DNA of 64,000 nt from Margaritifera margaritifera (GCA_029931535.1 JAQPZY010000761.1:186001-250000); one strand, 5' to 3'. Positions 1-12,399 are shown, counted from the first letter of the stretch. The notes: generated by a model from the letters alone, not told the origin. Numbers and translations are program-made.

Positions 1-968
1 GTCTCGTTCTCATATATGTTTTCTTGTATATGCTGTTAGTTGCTCTTGATTATGATTACCTTTAACAAGTTGGCACCTCTACATGGGTAGATCAAAGATA
101 AACTGTCAGGCTAATGAATAATCAATGAAGCAATTCGAGCGATCTGATTGCACCAGATACAAACTGCTCTGAAAATCTGAATTGCCCCATGACCAAGACC
201 AGGGGAAAGATTAGTCCATCAAACCTTTTGGTTCAATGATACTTTAGTTGAGTGACCCTGCCATCGTTATGTATATTGAGGCAATTGGATCTTCTTACCT
301 CCTGAAAACAAGAGTGCAAGTTTTTGCTACTAAAGATAGTTTTATCAATCTGCTATATTATCTAATGAGTATTTATGCACACCAAGGTTTTTCCAGCCAA
401 TGTACACTGGGTTAATGAATGTGGAGAAGCAGAGTTTGTCAGCCCTGGGTATCCTACAATGTAATTTGTGCAAACATAAATCAAAACCTTCACACTGTCA
501 GGGCTAAAAAAATCCCTTGTCTGGCAGCTCTGGAAAAGTTGAACATTTTGCTAGGATATAAAATTTTTGTGTAACCTGCCAAAACCCCAATTTAAAGCAA
601 TTTCAGAAAAATATCACTCAACAAAAACAAATTTTGAAATCTGTTAAATAATTTCTATATTTTGCTTGCCTTGGCAATCAATACATTATTTGATACATTT
701 AGTATATTTCAAATGAAAAGAATGTAAATTATGTGCAATTCCATTTTCAAATTATTAAACAGATATTACATTTAATAAACATTTAATAAATTCTGTGGTA
801 TGGTTTCAGTTCCAGAGAGAGAAAACTTGGATAATGTGCCTACACCTTTTGTTATGTCACGAAACATGATGTGTTATAACACACTAAATGTTAACAATAT
901 CTAACAGTGTTCTAAAACATCATTTTAATGACCAAGAAGAGACTATGATGTACAACTCCTTCCCTCAC
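1..968. other. ITPR intron downstream of exon G, no feature seen
   Basis: AT-rich sequence with no recognisable exon, transposon end or tandem array. The next ITPR exon was looked for on the minus strand and not found. Confidence 0.6.
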
Positions 969-1129
969 CTGGGTACAAAGGAGTCTCCCCTGGTCATTGT
1001 GGTGGGATCCAATTCAAACAGTGTGGCAATGTCATGACCGTGGGGGACAGACACCAGACAGTACACAGGGGACCCTGGGACTCCTTGAAGCTTCTCTCTC
1101 ATAGGGTCAGGGGCTTGATCATTGTCAAT
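969..1129 (-). CDS. ITPR: ITPR exon G (IP3-binding core)
   Basis: A 161-base exon entered in phase 0 and left in phase 2 at CCCAG|GTGAGG. The acceptor is TTTTTAAG, an AAG rather than the usual CAG/TAG. The protein starts IDNDQAPDPMREKL and contains VYCLVSVPHGHDIATLFELD and TTMTRGDSFVP, matching mammalian residues about 333-383. The approximately 15-residue SI segment that mammalian ITPR1 can include right after exon F has no counterpart here. The next exon, which should start with the NSYVRLRHLC-like segment, is not found in positions 1-968. Confidence 0.93.
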
Positions 1130-1499
1130 CTTAAAAACATTAAAATACATAAGTGAGTCTGATAGTCAACAAATCATTTGCTATTCATTCTATATCTCAA
1201 TAAATTACACTAGCTTCTCAATATATGACTTTTCTTCTTAATAATTAAACATTTATTATACCAAAACCTTTTCTCCATACAAGTGGTTAAATGTTTTTCT
1301 AATATCTTGGAATTCACAGTAGATGGGTTCATTACAGCAATGAATCAACACAACTTAGAATTTAGATGTCCTCCGACAAATAAGGATTAATAAATACATC
1401 CACACTAATCAATCAATCAAACATCTTTCCACAAGAGTATCATGAATGGTAAACTATATGTCCACCTCACATTCAATTGTCTAAACTAAATGTGCTGGA

Positions 1500-2240
1500 A
1501 CCATTATTTTATTATCAGACTTATCGTGACTCTGACCATCTGACCTTTAGACCCAAAAATCTATTGGTTTCTTTCTAACCCTAAATGCTAACCATCCAAA
1601 GTTCGATAAAGGAACTTACCTTCTAGTACAAAAGTTACAGAACAAAAAGGCATTTTTCTTCAAGACATAATGACCCTGACCTTCGATTTTTTTACCTCAA
1701 AATAAATAAGCCTCATCATTACTTTAAGTGCAAGCCCTCCACAAATTTTGGTCATGGCATGTGGTCTGAAACAAAAGTTATTATTCAAAAAAACATTTTT
1801 CTTCTTTCAGTCATGGTGATTTTTACCTTGACATTTTGAAACCAATTATCAATATGCTTCTTTCTTACCCAAAGTGTAAGCCTTCCACAAACTTTGCTAA
1901 AGCTACATGGTCAAAAATTGAATTTTTGTGTCCAGAAACCATTAATCATTTTTCAGCAAGTGTGCCTGACCTTTTGACCCCAAATTCTACATGTTTTTTT
2001 TCCCTTACCCCCTGTGCAAACCATCCACAGTTTGGTCCATTTATGTGATGCAGAATTATGTTATTGTGTGGAACCATTTTTCTGCTTTCAGTTTTAGTGA
2101 CCTTGATCTTTGACCTTCTGAACCCAAAATCAATAGGCTTCTTCCTTACTCCATGTGCAAGTCATCAACAAAGTTTGGAAAAGGTAAACAAAAAAGACAA
2201 CAGAGAGACAAACATCATAATTAATGCTCCACCTTTTGGT
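1500..2240 (+). repeat. About 140-bp diverged repeat array (family 1)
   Basis: About five units with the recurring order: a CTTGACC-type phrase, CCCAAAATCAATAGG-like, TTCTTTCTTACCC, GTGCAAGCCATCCACAAA and TTTGGTCAAGG. The same family recurs at 5.8 and 52.4 kb. Confidence 0.7.
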
Positions 2241-5014
2241 AGGCATATAAAAAGTCGTGTCGTCAGTGCAAAGGGATGAGAAATAAAGCAGAATGAAAAT
2301 TATCTAAATTGTTTGCTCATACAAACTCCTACGATGTCTCCTGAAAATGTACGTTCCAAACTAATTAAATTTGATTATCCAGAATAAACAATTATCCAGA
2401 CAAGATCATCGTTTCCTGATGGATCTGGATAAATGGCACTTTAGTGTATAGGGATATTAATACAGGATATTTTGTTATCATTCTCTAAATGACCCTAAGC
2501 CAAAACTGTATCAATTAGTTTTGCTCAATCATATTTAGGAATATACGATGTTCATTTTAGACTCAACCATTACACCACTCACCCCTATTATTCATGTTTG
2601 GCACAACAAAGTTGCTTATATGGCTCCCAAAAGGCACTTAAAAAACCCTCCAGAATAAAAGATAAAAGAGCATTATTGTTGATTTTATACTAACTGAATT
2701 GAGTACATGCCAGCTGGCTTACAAAATAAGAGCACATTCATTGCCTAAGAAGCATAAGATGACCAATTTCACTGTCTCAAAGAATGTCTAACTGATTTTG
2801 ATTTGCTTGGACACCAATCACATGGTTGATAATCATGGATAGAAAATGTAAAGAAGAGAAGTGGAAACCTTCAGCAAAAACACTGCTACATTTATTTCCA
2901 AAGCAAACATACAGGGAAGAAACTATGTTGACTCAATTGTCCAAAATAAATTCTAGAGGGGAATGGTTACTCAAGCTTGAGGAATTCAAATTTTGGTACA
3001 GAAGGCATTCAGCAGAGGAGGCTAACAGTGATAAGTTTGAATTTTCTTGAATAAACAATAAACAGGTAAGGATATACTTAAGCAACCATTGAACATTTAA
3101 TTTGTATAAATTATATTTGAACTTAAAATTCATCCCACATAATCAAACACCTACAATACAGTGACAAGATTCCAAAAATAATCCTCTGGAAATGAAGAGG
3201 CGTAATTATTATCCCTTACAATACATGTGTCATCAATCACTATTGATCAGTTGTAATCTGCACACTGATGTCTCTCCTATCAAATCCCAGTGGAATTTAC
3301 AGAACAAAGATGTAATTGTTTCTGAGCTGAAAAGACACATTTGCTACATTTTGGACATATTAAGCTCTATTACTTCATGCTTAGAGATTGGTTTTAATAA
3401 TTATCAAAGAATGCCATAACCACTCGGATTTAAAAGAAATGCATATAGTTTCCTTAGCTTGCGCTGACGAAATTCAGTGACATTGTGACTGAAATGATAA
3501 CCCTCGTAATACAGATGAGAACAAAATTGACAGTGACATGACATATTTTTAAAAATCCCTGAAATTTTGACAATATCTACCTATAATTAAATACCCCACC
3601 CAACCCCATCCCACCCAGATAATCCTTTGTTTGTGATCATATTGGATCAAATAGGGAACATTGTCAAGCACTGTGAATTCACTATTTTTCAAGGGGAATT
3701 ATTTTTGTGGAGGTATCAATTTTTGTTGGATTTTGAAGTTGCTGAAAACAAAAAAAAGACTTAAAATCCCTACAGCAGAAACAATAGGACTCCATTCACA
3801 ATCCAGAAATTAAAGTAGCAAGAAAAATGTCATTTTGTCACAAAAGAACAAAAATTAATTGTGAATTACCAGTATTCAGCACAAGTAAAAATCCATGAAA
3901 TCTGGAATTTTGATAAAAACTCCCATGTCTGGCTGATAATACCAAATGATAAAAATGAGTTGGTGAAAACTGAAATATGGCCAACAATGTCCTATTTTAA
4001 CAAATTCAAATCTGTACAACTTTATGTCCGAAACTTAAATTCAAATTCTACCATTTTAATGTCATTAAAGAGTCAACTTTGTGCTGATGAACCTTTATTT
4101 TCATCAATCCATTAAATACATCCACTGATCATTCATCCATCCATCATATAAATCAATCAATGAATTAATAACTCATACAAGCTATCATTTTCAGACAAAA
4201 TGTGTAAAAACTAGAACTCAAAATGACAATTGATCAACAAAACAAAATACTGACACTTCAAAATATCTCAAATAACATAGACAGAAATGCTGATATGGTA
4301 AAACCTGTATATATTCAAATTTTGTAAAACTTCGAACATAGATAATTTTGGAGGACAATAATTCAAACTTCTGTTTTTCACAAAGTCTGAATTTTTAAAT
4401 CTGAACATCAAGTGCTCCATTATTCTGAATTTATATTTGTCATTTAAAAAACTAAAAAATTATACATAATTTTACCAGATAAATGCTATATATTGAATTT
4501 ACCTTTGCCAGGAAGACAACCCATGATAGTATTAATTACTACGTACAAGGTATAATTGGTATAGTTGTTAATCAAACTGATATTTACGTGTGCCAGACAG
4601 GAAGAGAGAGAGTAGGCTGCGAGCAGTCATTGATAACTGTAATGCAGAATACTGAGATACATCAACCATAATGTAATCAACAATTACATAGCTTGTCTCT
4701 ATGAAGCTTATACTAGTCTTCAGCAACAATTGTAACCATTAATTATAATGCAGAAAATAAATTTAGAATAAATTGATCCTGACAATGAAATACTGGCTCC
4801 TGAGACATAGCATTAAAAAACATAAAACAATATATAAAAAAAAAGCAAACATTATTTTCTATGATATTAAAGTAACGGTACTATAATGAGTGCTTTGTAT
4901 ATGAAAAAGTAACCTTGAGCAATGTTTAGTAAAGAACACAAGTATTTGAATTAGCCTTCAAATAAAGCTGGAATAATCCATTGCTTGAGTTATGCCACTG
5001 TTATTGAAAAAGTA

Positions 5015-5231
5015 CCATCTATACCTTCTTATAACTCAAGTCCAACTGCAATCAACACAGACCCTGATCTGCCGTCACATAATGCGCCAGCAGATCAGGG
5101 TCTATACTATTTGTTCTACTGATTACTCCTAGCAAACTGTATAGACCCAGATCTGCCAGCGCATTATGCGATGGCAGATCTGGGTCTGTGCAGTTTGTAG
5201 TTGGACTCGACTTATATGCAAGTAAAGACGG
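5015..5231. mobile_element. Double-hairpin MITE, copy 1
   Basis: A 217-base element bounded by TA (5013-5014, 5232-5233). Terminal inverted repeats are of the CCGTCTATACTCGCTTATAA type. Inside are two stem-loops: AGACCCTGATCTGC at 5059-5072 pairs with 5090-5103, and AGACCCAGATCTGCCA at 5143-5158 pairs with 5172-5187. The second loop itself holds CGCATTATGCG. The two stem-loops are inverted copies of one another. No coding capacity. Confidence 0.85.
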
Positions 5232-5769
5232 TAGGTGTGCTTGAGAAGATCAAGGCAATCAGTAAGCTGATGATTAAATGAAAATCACAAATTAGCCTTG
5301 TTATGGTAATTCATTACTATTAGGAACAATTTATTTATTTATTCATTCACTTATTTATTAGGGAAATTACCAGGGACTGAGACTAACACACACAAAGTAT
5401 GTTCGTCCCAGCCGCTGACTGATAAAACCATAGATCTCCTGTTTTAATGTGCTTGGATTTTAACAGAATTTCAGTGATCAGATCATGATGTGGTCTTTTC
5501 CGAAAAATAACAAAATGTGAACATTAAAATTAGTCACAAAAGATGATTTTCTAAAAAATCTAAACGAAAAAAGTTATTTTTAAGTGTTTGAATTTTTACA
5601 GGTTTTACCGTAATAAAAAAAGAACCATGCACAACACATTATACACCCACCCTGTGTTTAATAGTCCACTCTGTAAGCACTATTAGGGTATGGTTGACTC
5701 TGGCGACTATTGACCAATGGCTCTCAATGACGCAGACCTTTGGTTCAAGTATACAGTCTTGAACTAAAC

Positions 5770-6440
5770 TTACTGTGCTGAAACCATTATTTTGTTATTA
5801 GACTTACCATGACTGAACTCCAAACCTATAGGTTTCTTTCTTACCAAAAGTGCAAGCCATCCACGAAGTTTGGTCAAGGAACATACTCTAGAACAAAAGT
5901 TATTCCACAAAATCCATTTTTCTTTGAGCCACAATGACCCTGATCTTTTGATCCCAAAATATACAGACCTCTTCCATACTGTAAGTGCAAGCCCTCCACA
6001 AACTTTGGTCAAGGTACATGGTCTAAAACTAAAGTTATTTTAAGAAAATAATTCTTCTCCCAGTCACAATGATTGTGACCTTTGACATTTTCACTCCAAA
6101 TCAAAAGGGTTCTTTCTTACCCAATATATAAGTCATCCACAGAGATTTTGGTCCAAAGATTATGTGATGTAGAACCAATATCACTGAAAGGAAACCATTT
6201 TTCTTCTCTCAGTCTAAACATCAACAGGCTTCTTCCTTACTCCAAGTACAAGCTATCCACAAAGTTTGGTCTAGATATGTGATGTATAACTAATGTTATT
6301 GTGCATAAACCATTTTCTTCCTTCAGTCAAAGTAACCTTGATGTTGACGTTTTCACCTCAAGCTTGACAGCCATCTTCCTTACCCTAAGTGAAAGCCATT
6401 CACAAAGTTTGGGAACTGCAGGTGATGGAGCATACGAGTT
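5770..6440 (+). repeat. About 140-bp diverged repeat array (family 1)
   Basis: Four to five units of the same family in the same orientation, recognised by AAGTGCAAGCCATCCAC and AGTTTGGTCAAGG. Confidence 0.7.
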
Positions 6441-6789
6441 ATTGTGTAGAAATGAAATTGGTAATGGACAGACAGAGATCATATCATGATACGCTCTGCT
6501 ATATGGCATTCATACACAAATTTCCTGAAATTAATCCTTTCTTACAGTTGACATTATCCATGTATCCATATCAATGAATGGCTGCGTTACATTCCATCAA
6601 AGTGGAAGTAAAGAGGATTTGATAAAACCAAAATACATGACTGGAAAGGGCATAACAGTTTACAATAACGCAAAGGAAATCCATGTTATCATTATGTTGT
6701 TCAAAATCTTATATTGCGTATTGTTTTGTAATAGAGATCATCTGTTGTGTTGATATGGGGGGGGGGGGGAGAATTGTCACATTGATCTG

Positions 6790-7035
6790 TCTGTCAATCT
6801 TATGTTATACACCCTAATCAATCAATCAATGAAATCAACAAAACTAAATCAGGACCCTGTTGTTACCTTGCCTCCCAGCTGGACTGTTCCATCTATCCAT
6901 CAATCTCTCAATCAAACTATGTATCTATCAGTCAATCACTATACATCAGCAACGAGGTCCTGTGGTCAAATGTTTAATCCTGAAGAGGTTAAATCATTGG
7001 CCTAGCAATCAATAATCAATCAATTAATCAACATA
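6790..7035. repeat. ATCA-rich simple sequence with exon-F-like remnants
   Basis: The region downstream of exon F is built of blocks such as AATCAATCAATCAAT, each followed by an exon-F-like 3' end. Donor-like positions fall at 7036 (real exon), 6944 (decayed copy) and 6866. The third remnant, 6867-6893, keeps TGGAACAGTC and a CAGCTGGG...AAG|GTAAC end with the middle missing. Slippage or unequal exchange between the ATCA blocks is a plausible origin. Confidence 0.5.
6945..7006 (-). pseudogene. Decayed tandem copy of ITPR exon F
   Basis: About 60 bases lying 30 bases downstream of exon F in the gene direction align with its 3' half at roughly 70% identity by eye. In exon F's frame the copy reads GQ, stop, FNLFRIKHLTTG, then LVAD after a 5-base deletion, against [21 protein letters not shown]. 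The Trp codon is TGA. The donor dinucleotide is kept (GAT|GTATAG). The 5' half of the exon and its acceptor are not recognisable. It is best read as a dead exon duplicate, once possibly a mutually exclusive exon. Confidence 0.72.
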
Positions 7036-7036
7036 C

Positions 7037-7132
7037 CTCAGCAGCCAGGTACTGTCCTGTAGCTAAATGTTTAAACCTAAACAGACTGTTCCACTGGCCT
7101 GCCCCTCCCCGACATGGATCATGCTGCACAAC
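7037..7132 (-). CDS. ITPR: ITPR exon F (IP3-binding core, MIR)
   Basis: A 96-base exon of 32 codons, phase 0 at both ends. The acceptor is GTGTTGCAG and the donor is GAG|GTATGT. It encodes [20 protein letters not shown] then [12 protein letters not shown], nearly identical to mammalian residues about 286-317. It lies next to ATCA-rich simple sequence. Just downstream in the gene direction are one clear and one possible decayed copy of the same exon. It was found by homology rather than as a reading frame. Confidence 0.96.
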
Positions 7133-7256
7133 CTGCAACACAAACACAGACACTCATCAAACATTACACAGTGATAATCATAATATCCTGTTGCCCTCCG
7201 ACCCACCCAACAAAATTGCTGTGGTTGACTGGTGCGGCTTCATTCTGGGGAACATT

Positions 7257-7499
7257 TTTATTTTTCACCCTTTCTAAAATCATGCAGCACGAAATTAATT
7301 GCCTACACACTTCCAAAATGTATGAGTTGGTGAACAATAAATCAATATATTTTTAAGGAAAACCTTGAACAGTTTCTTTTTTTTTCTTTATTTTTCACCC
7401 TTTCTTAAATCATTCAGCAGAAACATAATTGCCTACACACTTCCAAAACTTATGGGTTGGGGAACAATAAATCAATATATTTGTAAGGAAAACCTTGAA
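7257..7499. repeat. Direct duplication, offset 130 bases
   Basis: TTTTTCACCCTTTCT...TTGCCTACACACTTCCAAAA...AATCAATATATTT...AAGGAAAACCTTGAA occurs twice, separated by a T-rich linker. Confidence 0.9.
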
Positions 7500-7829
7500 T
7501 AAATGTGTGTGATGAATATCCTACAGCAAGTAGTATGATATTTTTCTTCTCATGAAAGCATTCTGTTTGCATAATATACACTGATATAGGCATACAAAAC
7601 AACACCTACTAATTTTTTTAAAACTTATTTGTGAAAGAGAAAGCATAAAGGATGGAAATCTGCCATTTGGCACTAAATACATGGAAAAATGTTGATTGAC
7701 ATATTATTTTGCTTGTTTTTTTCTTCTTCTTCAAATTCCTCTTTCAAAATGTGCAGGATTTGACTGCTCTGCTCCTTTCTCTAAAATATAACGTATAAAT
7801 GAAAAGTGAACGAGTGAACAATACAATGT

Positions 7830-8960
7830 TTCCTCACCCGACATGTACAATCCTTGTCCAGAAATAAAAGGTGAGGACCATATCTAACTTCAGGAACAGG
7901 CAAAGGAAAACATATGTACCAGCTTTTCTTGAAACTGATTACAGAGAAGTTTATTGTCCATAAATGAAATTCAAAGGCAAAATCTATTTTTACTAACACT
8001 AACCTTGTACTTATTGACCTTGTACTACAAGCTACCAACTCCCAAATCAATCAGGCTTTCTTACTAAATAAAGGGATTATAATTAATGTACTATGTTTCA
8101 TTGAAATTGCCGAAGTAACTTGAGTTCTGGTCCAGAATGAAATGCAAAGGCTGAATCTATTTTCAGTTCCAGCAACCCTGAAGCTACAAACATCCCAAAA
8201 TCAATAGGGTCCTTTCTTGGGTTGACCCCAACACATGTACAAAGTTTTGTATAAAAATGCATTATGTAGTACTGAAGTTATTGTCTGGAAATTAAATACA
8301 ATAGCCAAATCTATTTTTTGTGACAGCAACCTTGAGCCCCAAATTAATAGAGAGTTGGCTATGGGAAACAAATTTACAAAATTTCATTGAATTCCGTTAT
8401 CTAGAACTTAAGTCATCATCTACAAATGAAATGCAATGGCCAAATCTATTTTTAGCAACAGCAACCTTGATCTTCGAACTACAAACCCTAAAAAACAATG
8501 GGGTTATTCTTTTTGCTATGGAGAATATATGTACTAAATTTCGTGAATCGGGGATGAGAATAACAAATTTCAAAATTCCCTGCAGTGTCTGTGAATTTCC
8601 CTGATATTATTTATCCCTCTCAGAAAATCTTTCAAATGTTATCATTTTGGACCAATTGGCAACTGTTTTCAATCATTATTTGGAAGTAAAAATCCCTGAA
8701 ATAAGCGAATTCCCTGAAGATTCTCATGCCTGTTGAATTCTGTTATCTAGAACTGAAGTTATCATCCACAAATGAAATGCATGGGCGAACTCTATTTTTG
8801 CAACAGTAACCTTGACCTTGGAGTTACTGACCCCAAAAAGGATTGGGTTCTTCCTTGGACTAGTGGGAACATATGTATCAAGCTGGGTTGAAATCTGTTC
8901 ACCAGAACTTAAGTTATTAACCTACATAAGCAAACTCCAAAATGCCAAACCAATTGACCA
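7830..8960 (+). repeat. 140-170-bp diverged repeat array (family 2)
   Basis: Five units marked by AAATGAAATGCAATGGCCAA, ATCTATTTTTAGCAACAGCA and ACCTTGA at about 7,965, 8,138, 8,290, 8,425 and 8,771. The interval before the last unit is longer, so an insertion or a lost unit is likely. Confidence 0.65.
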
Positions 8961-9196
8961 CCTAGATTGACAATAGTAAATAATATTACTGGGAAACTTT
9001 GTTGGTGGTGTAAAACAAATTACCATCTACACATGGTATTCATATGATGTCTAATTATGTAATATATGCAGTTCCTCCAACTGCAGCAAAATTATATTTG
9101 TATGCAACACAATTGAATGGTCCAATAAAGACTCTCCCTAACATGTTTTCCTACATTTAATATGTGAAAAAAAATATTACTCTCAGTGATAGCTAC

Positions 9197-9343
9197 CTCA
9201 ATTTCCCATAATGCCTTGGAGCTGGTAGCACTGGTGGCAGCAGACCTTGCTGTAGTTCTCAGAAACACATGCTGTTGTTTTTTGCACTCATCAGCTGTCA
9301 AAAATTTCTGCTCCTCAGCATGAAAAAGTCGTACCACATCTCC
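9197..9343 (-). CDS. ITPR: ITPR exon E (IP3-binding core, ligand loop)
   Basis: A 147-base exon of 49 codons, phase 0 at both ends. The acceptor is ATTGTTTCAG and the donor is GAG|GTAGCT. It begins [19 protein letters not shown] and contains [17 protein letters not shown], then KALWEIE, matching mammalian residues about 237-285. This exon carries the beta-domain loop that contacts the 4-phosphate of IP3 (Arg265, Thr266, Thr267, Gly268, Arg269 in type 1). Here the loop reads RTTAR: Arg and both Thr are kept, but the Gly268 position is Ala (codon GCA). The exon is otherwise highly conserved, so loss of function is not implied. Confidence 0.97.
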
Positions 9344-10562
9344 CTGAAACAATTATTGCAGTTTTCATTACAGTGCAGAGCTTTGTTCAAGTGGTATTGA
9401 GGAAATCTTAACATAAAGCAGCAATTTACAAGAACAGAGTGAAAAATGGTAGTCAAGAAGAGTCTACTGTAAATCTACTTTTATTCCAATGCTATCCATT
9501 TTATGGAATTTATGAGTGGAATCAATCTGAAAAAATTACAGTAACTGCAATTTTCTTTTCCAAACTATTTTTTTGAGTACAATTAGTACCAGATTTGTAA
9601 TAGTGAATAGCCTGGAAATATTGGACGTTTTGGAAAACATTAAATTTAGTTGCCAGGTTTACAGTGTTATCTATTACATATTTTTTTATTTATTTTCTAA
9701 GTGTCTCTATGTAAACACAAGTGACTCCTCATCTATACTGTCTTAAGTCCTTGTACAGAGTTATGCCTATTGTACATATATATGAACCAGAATCTGCATT
9801 ACTTCATCAAAATAAGAGTTCCATGAAAATGTGGTGTCTCAACTGCAAACCATACAATGATGTTCTATACTGTATATGACCGAATTTTCACATTAAAAAC
9901 TATGCCCCTCTCGCCATCAGAGAAGTGATACATATGTCTCACCAACGGCTAAAGTACGAGTCATACTGGTTGTATAAGCATGCAGTACTGATTATTTCAG
10001 CTATAGATATCATTTTTTAGAACTTAATTACACATAACTTTAAATGAAGATTATTTAATTTAGTTTGCTCCTTGTCAATCAATATACCTTGCAAGATCAT
10101 TATACAACCACCCAATGAAATACAAAATCCTACAAAATCAGTATTAAAGTACATGGACATTAGACAAGGCCAGCCTAGAGGTGTGATTAAGTGTAACCAT
10201 ACTGAATGTCATGCTATGATGTCACAATGAAAGGGCTGCATATTGGAAAAAACTGTACTACACCCTGCACTGGTAATGGTAAGACCTGATATCTGCTTTT
10301 CTTTACTCAGTTTAATGCTCGGCTCCTATTATAAAAGTTCATAGCGATGGATACATTTTCATCTGGAAGTTTTGCAATAACAACTAAGGTGCAAATTACT
10401 CAACAATCAGGAATTATCAGATTTTGATAAAACTTAATTAGTATTAAATTTCAGAACAACAATTAATATTTTATTTAAGATCAATAAAGGCACCTACATA
10501 ACCATGTTGGATTACATGTTGTCAATAAGTGAGAAGTATTTCATCAGATGCACAAAACTTAC
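9344..10562 (-). other. ITPR intron D-E (1.2 kb)
   Basis: Short AT-rich intron with no repeat or coding signal that I can identify. Confidence 0.8.
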
Positions 10563-10646
10563 CCCCTTTAATACATCCTCCACATTTTCTTTAAAGTTCA
10601 GAAACAGAGACATCTTCCAGCTTGTCAAACAACTTACTGAGTTAAC
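10563..10646 (-). CDS. ITPR: ITPR exon D (end of suppressor domain)
   Basis: An 84-base exon of 28 codons, phase 0 at both ends. The acceptor is CATTGAACAG and the donor is GGG|GTAAGT. It encodes VNSVSCLTSWKMSLFLNFKE followed by NVEDVLKG, matching mammalian residues about 209-236 (VNSVNCNTSWKIVLFMKW). It spans the boundary between the suppressor domain, which ends near residue 223, and the IP3-binding core. Substitutions sit mainly on the variable KWSDNKDD-like loop. It was found by homology. Confidence 0.94.
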
Positions 10647-10794
10647 CTGTTCAATGGAAAATCAGTAACATAATCATACCATACACATTCTATCAATAAT
10701 ATAGGTAATCAACTGAAATCTACAATACTTGATACTTCATCAGTCGTAGTTGTAGAAAAATTCAATTAGCTTTTTAATGTTTAAAATGAAGAAT

Positions 10795-10955
10795 AGAGTA
10801 AAACCTGTCTTGAAACGATCACTGCTATGAGAGACCAGGTTCTTCATGCAGATTTATTGATTACACAATGGTATGACCTCTCATGAGAGACCACCTGTCC
10901 TGATATACTATTATTTTGTGGCAGAAGGTGTGGTCTTTCAAAACAAGTTCTACTG
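10795..10955. mobile_element. Short TA-flanked MITE
   Basis: Left end AAACCTGTCTTGAAACGATC and right end GGTCTTTCAAAACAAGTTCT form imperfect terminal repeats. The internal GAGACCAGGTTCTTCATGCA matches the copy at 25.2 kb. A third, more distant relative may lie at 60,310-60,460. Confidence 0.6.
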
Positions 10956-12399
10956 TATTGTATTAAACAAAAATTCCATGCAATGCAATGTCTTACCTGC
11001 TCCTCTGTGGCATATACATTTATAAGTCACTACAGTAAGAATATAAGTCACTGCTTTTTCCCCCTGGTGAGAAGTATCCCTGGAGATAAATTCACTCATC
11101 AAGTTTCATAATTGTACATACAACAGTATCAGAGAAACTGAGTTAAATGGAAAAACCTAACACTGAAGCATGTGCCAACAACAATGACAAGAAAAGTGAT
11201 ACCTATTTCCCTTATTCCTATAAATGTGTGACAGCCTGCCCATGTGAGAAAGTTATGTGAAGTTCATTTATCCCATGTGAGTAAACTCACCCACACTATA
11301 GATGATATCATTGTGTTTATGATGTCATCAACCTCTGCAATGTATCTTGCAGGTTTAATATTGAAAGGACAAATTTCACAAAGCCTATTAATAGTTATCT
11401 TTGTTAGCTCTGTTGTGAACTCAAGTTTTTATACTATTTCTAGTTATGTAAAAATATGGTTCATACAGCCCGAGAGAGATGTTTTTCAAGGACATTTTAA
11501 TTAGTTTTCAAGGACTTCCAAAAGCTTTCAAGGAGTACTTTTTCTTACAGAAACTGAACTTTCTCCATGTAACTTTGTTTATCAATGCATAAATAGGTTT
11601 AAAAAAAGTAGAAGAAAAACACATTAGTATGCAATTGCAGCATAGGTACACTACTCCATCTAGTATTTTTCCATCTGGTATTTTTGCTCATATCGTGTCA
11701 TTTCATCCACACAAGTTTATACCATTTTATTTATTTATTATTTTTGGAATATACATAAATAACAAAAATTCTGAATTTACAAAGTGATATATTTTATTCA
11801 GTTTTAATAAGTTGTATTTCTTCAGATAAATTTAAGTAGTCTTGGCAAAACTTCAAAGACTTTTCAAGGATAAAACTTACTTTAAAAATTTTCAAGAAGT
11901 ATGCAAGGCAACCTCTCAAATTTAAGGACTTGTCAAGGTTGCACTAGCTATGTGAAACCTTAGAAAATATTTGGTATTTTTAAAGCTATATCCATTATGA
12001 TTCTTAATAAGAAATGGAGAACAATAATCCACCATATGCATAAGTATTGTAAAGGGAAATCCCACCTTCACTATCTGAATTTGTGGGCAGGAACTCAGCA
12101 AAGCCTCTTTCCTGCCTTCCACATTTGTGGCAGGGCATACAAAAGAAACTCAAAATGACATATCTGGTAAATCAAACCCTTGCATGTAAGGATCAAGCTG
12201 AAAGTAAGGATCTTCATCTGTAAGAGACGCTGCCATTTACAACATTGCATACAGCCTATCAACTTGTATAAAATTGAACATTTTGTATAAACATGCATTT
12301 ATGAGAAAAAAAACAGCCAACTAAAAAAAACAACATGAAACTGGTTAAGCAATACTCCTTAGTTTCCATCTTAGTAAAAGAATCCAGTCTTTTTGTTTT

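Larger units (their letters stand above)
1130..7036 (-). other. ITPR intron F-G (5.9 kb)
   Basis: It holds two arrays of the 140-bp repeat family (1.5-2.24 and 5.8-6.44 kb), the first copy of the double-hairpin MITE (5015-5231), a 13-base G run at 6757-6769 and the decayed exon copies. The stretch from 2.3 to 5.0 kb is AT-rich and shows nothing I can name. Confidence 0.8.
7133..9196 (-). other. ITPR intron E-F (2.1 kb)
   Basis: It contains a 130-base-offset direct duplication (7257-7499) and a five-unit array of a diverged repeat (7.83-8.96 kb). Nothing else is recognisable. Confidence 0.8.

Noticed and set aside
8320..8604. Plus-strand frame of 94 codons
   Set aside because: It lies within the family 2 repeat array and shows no conserved domain.
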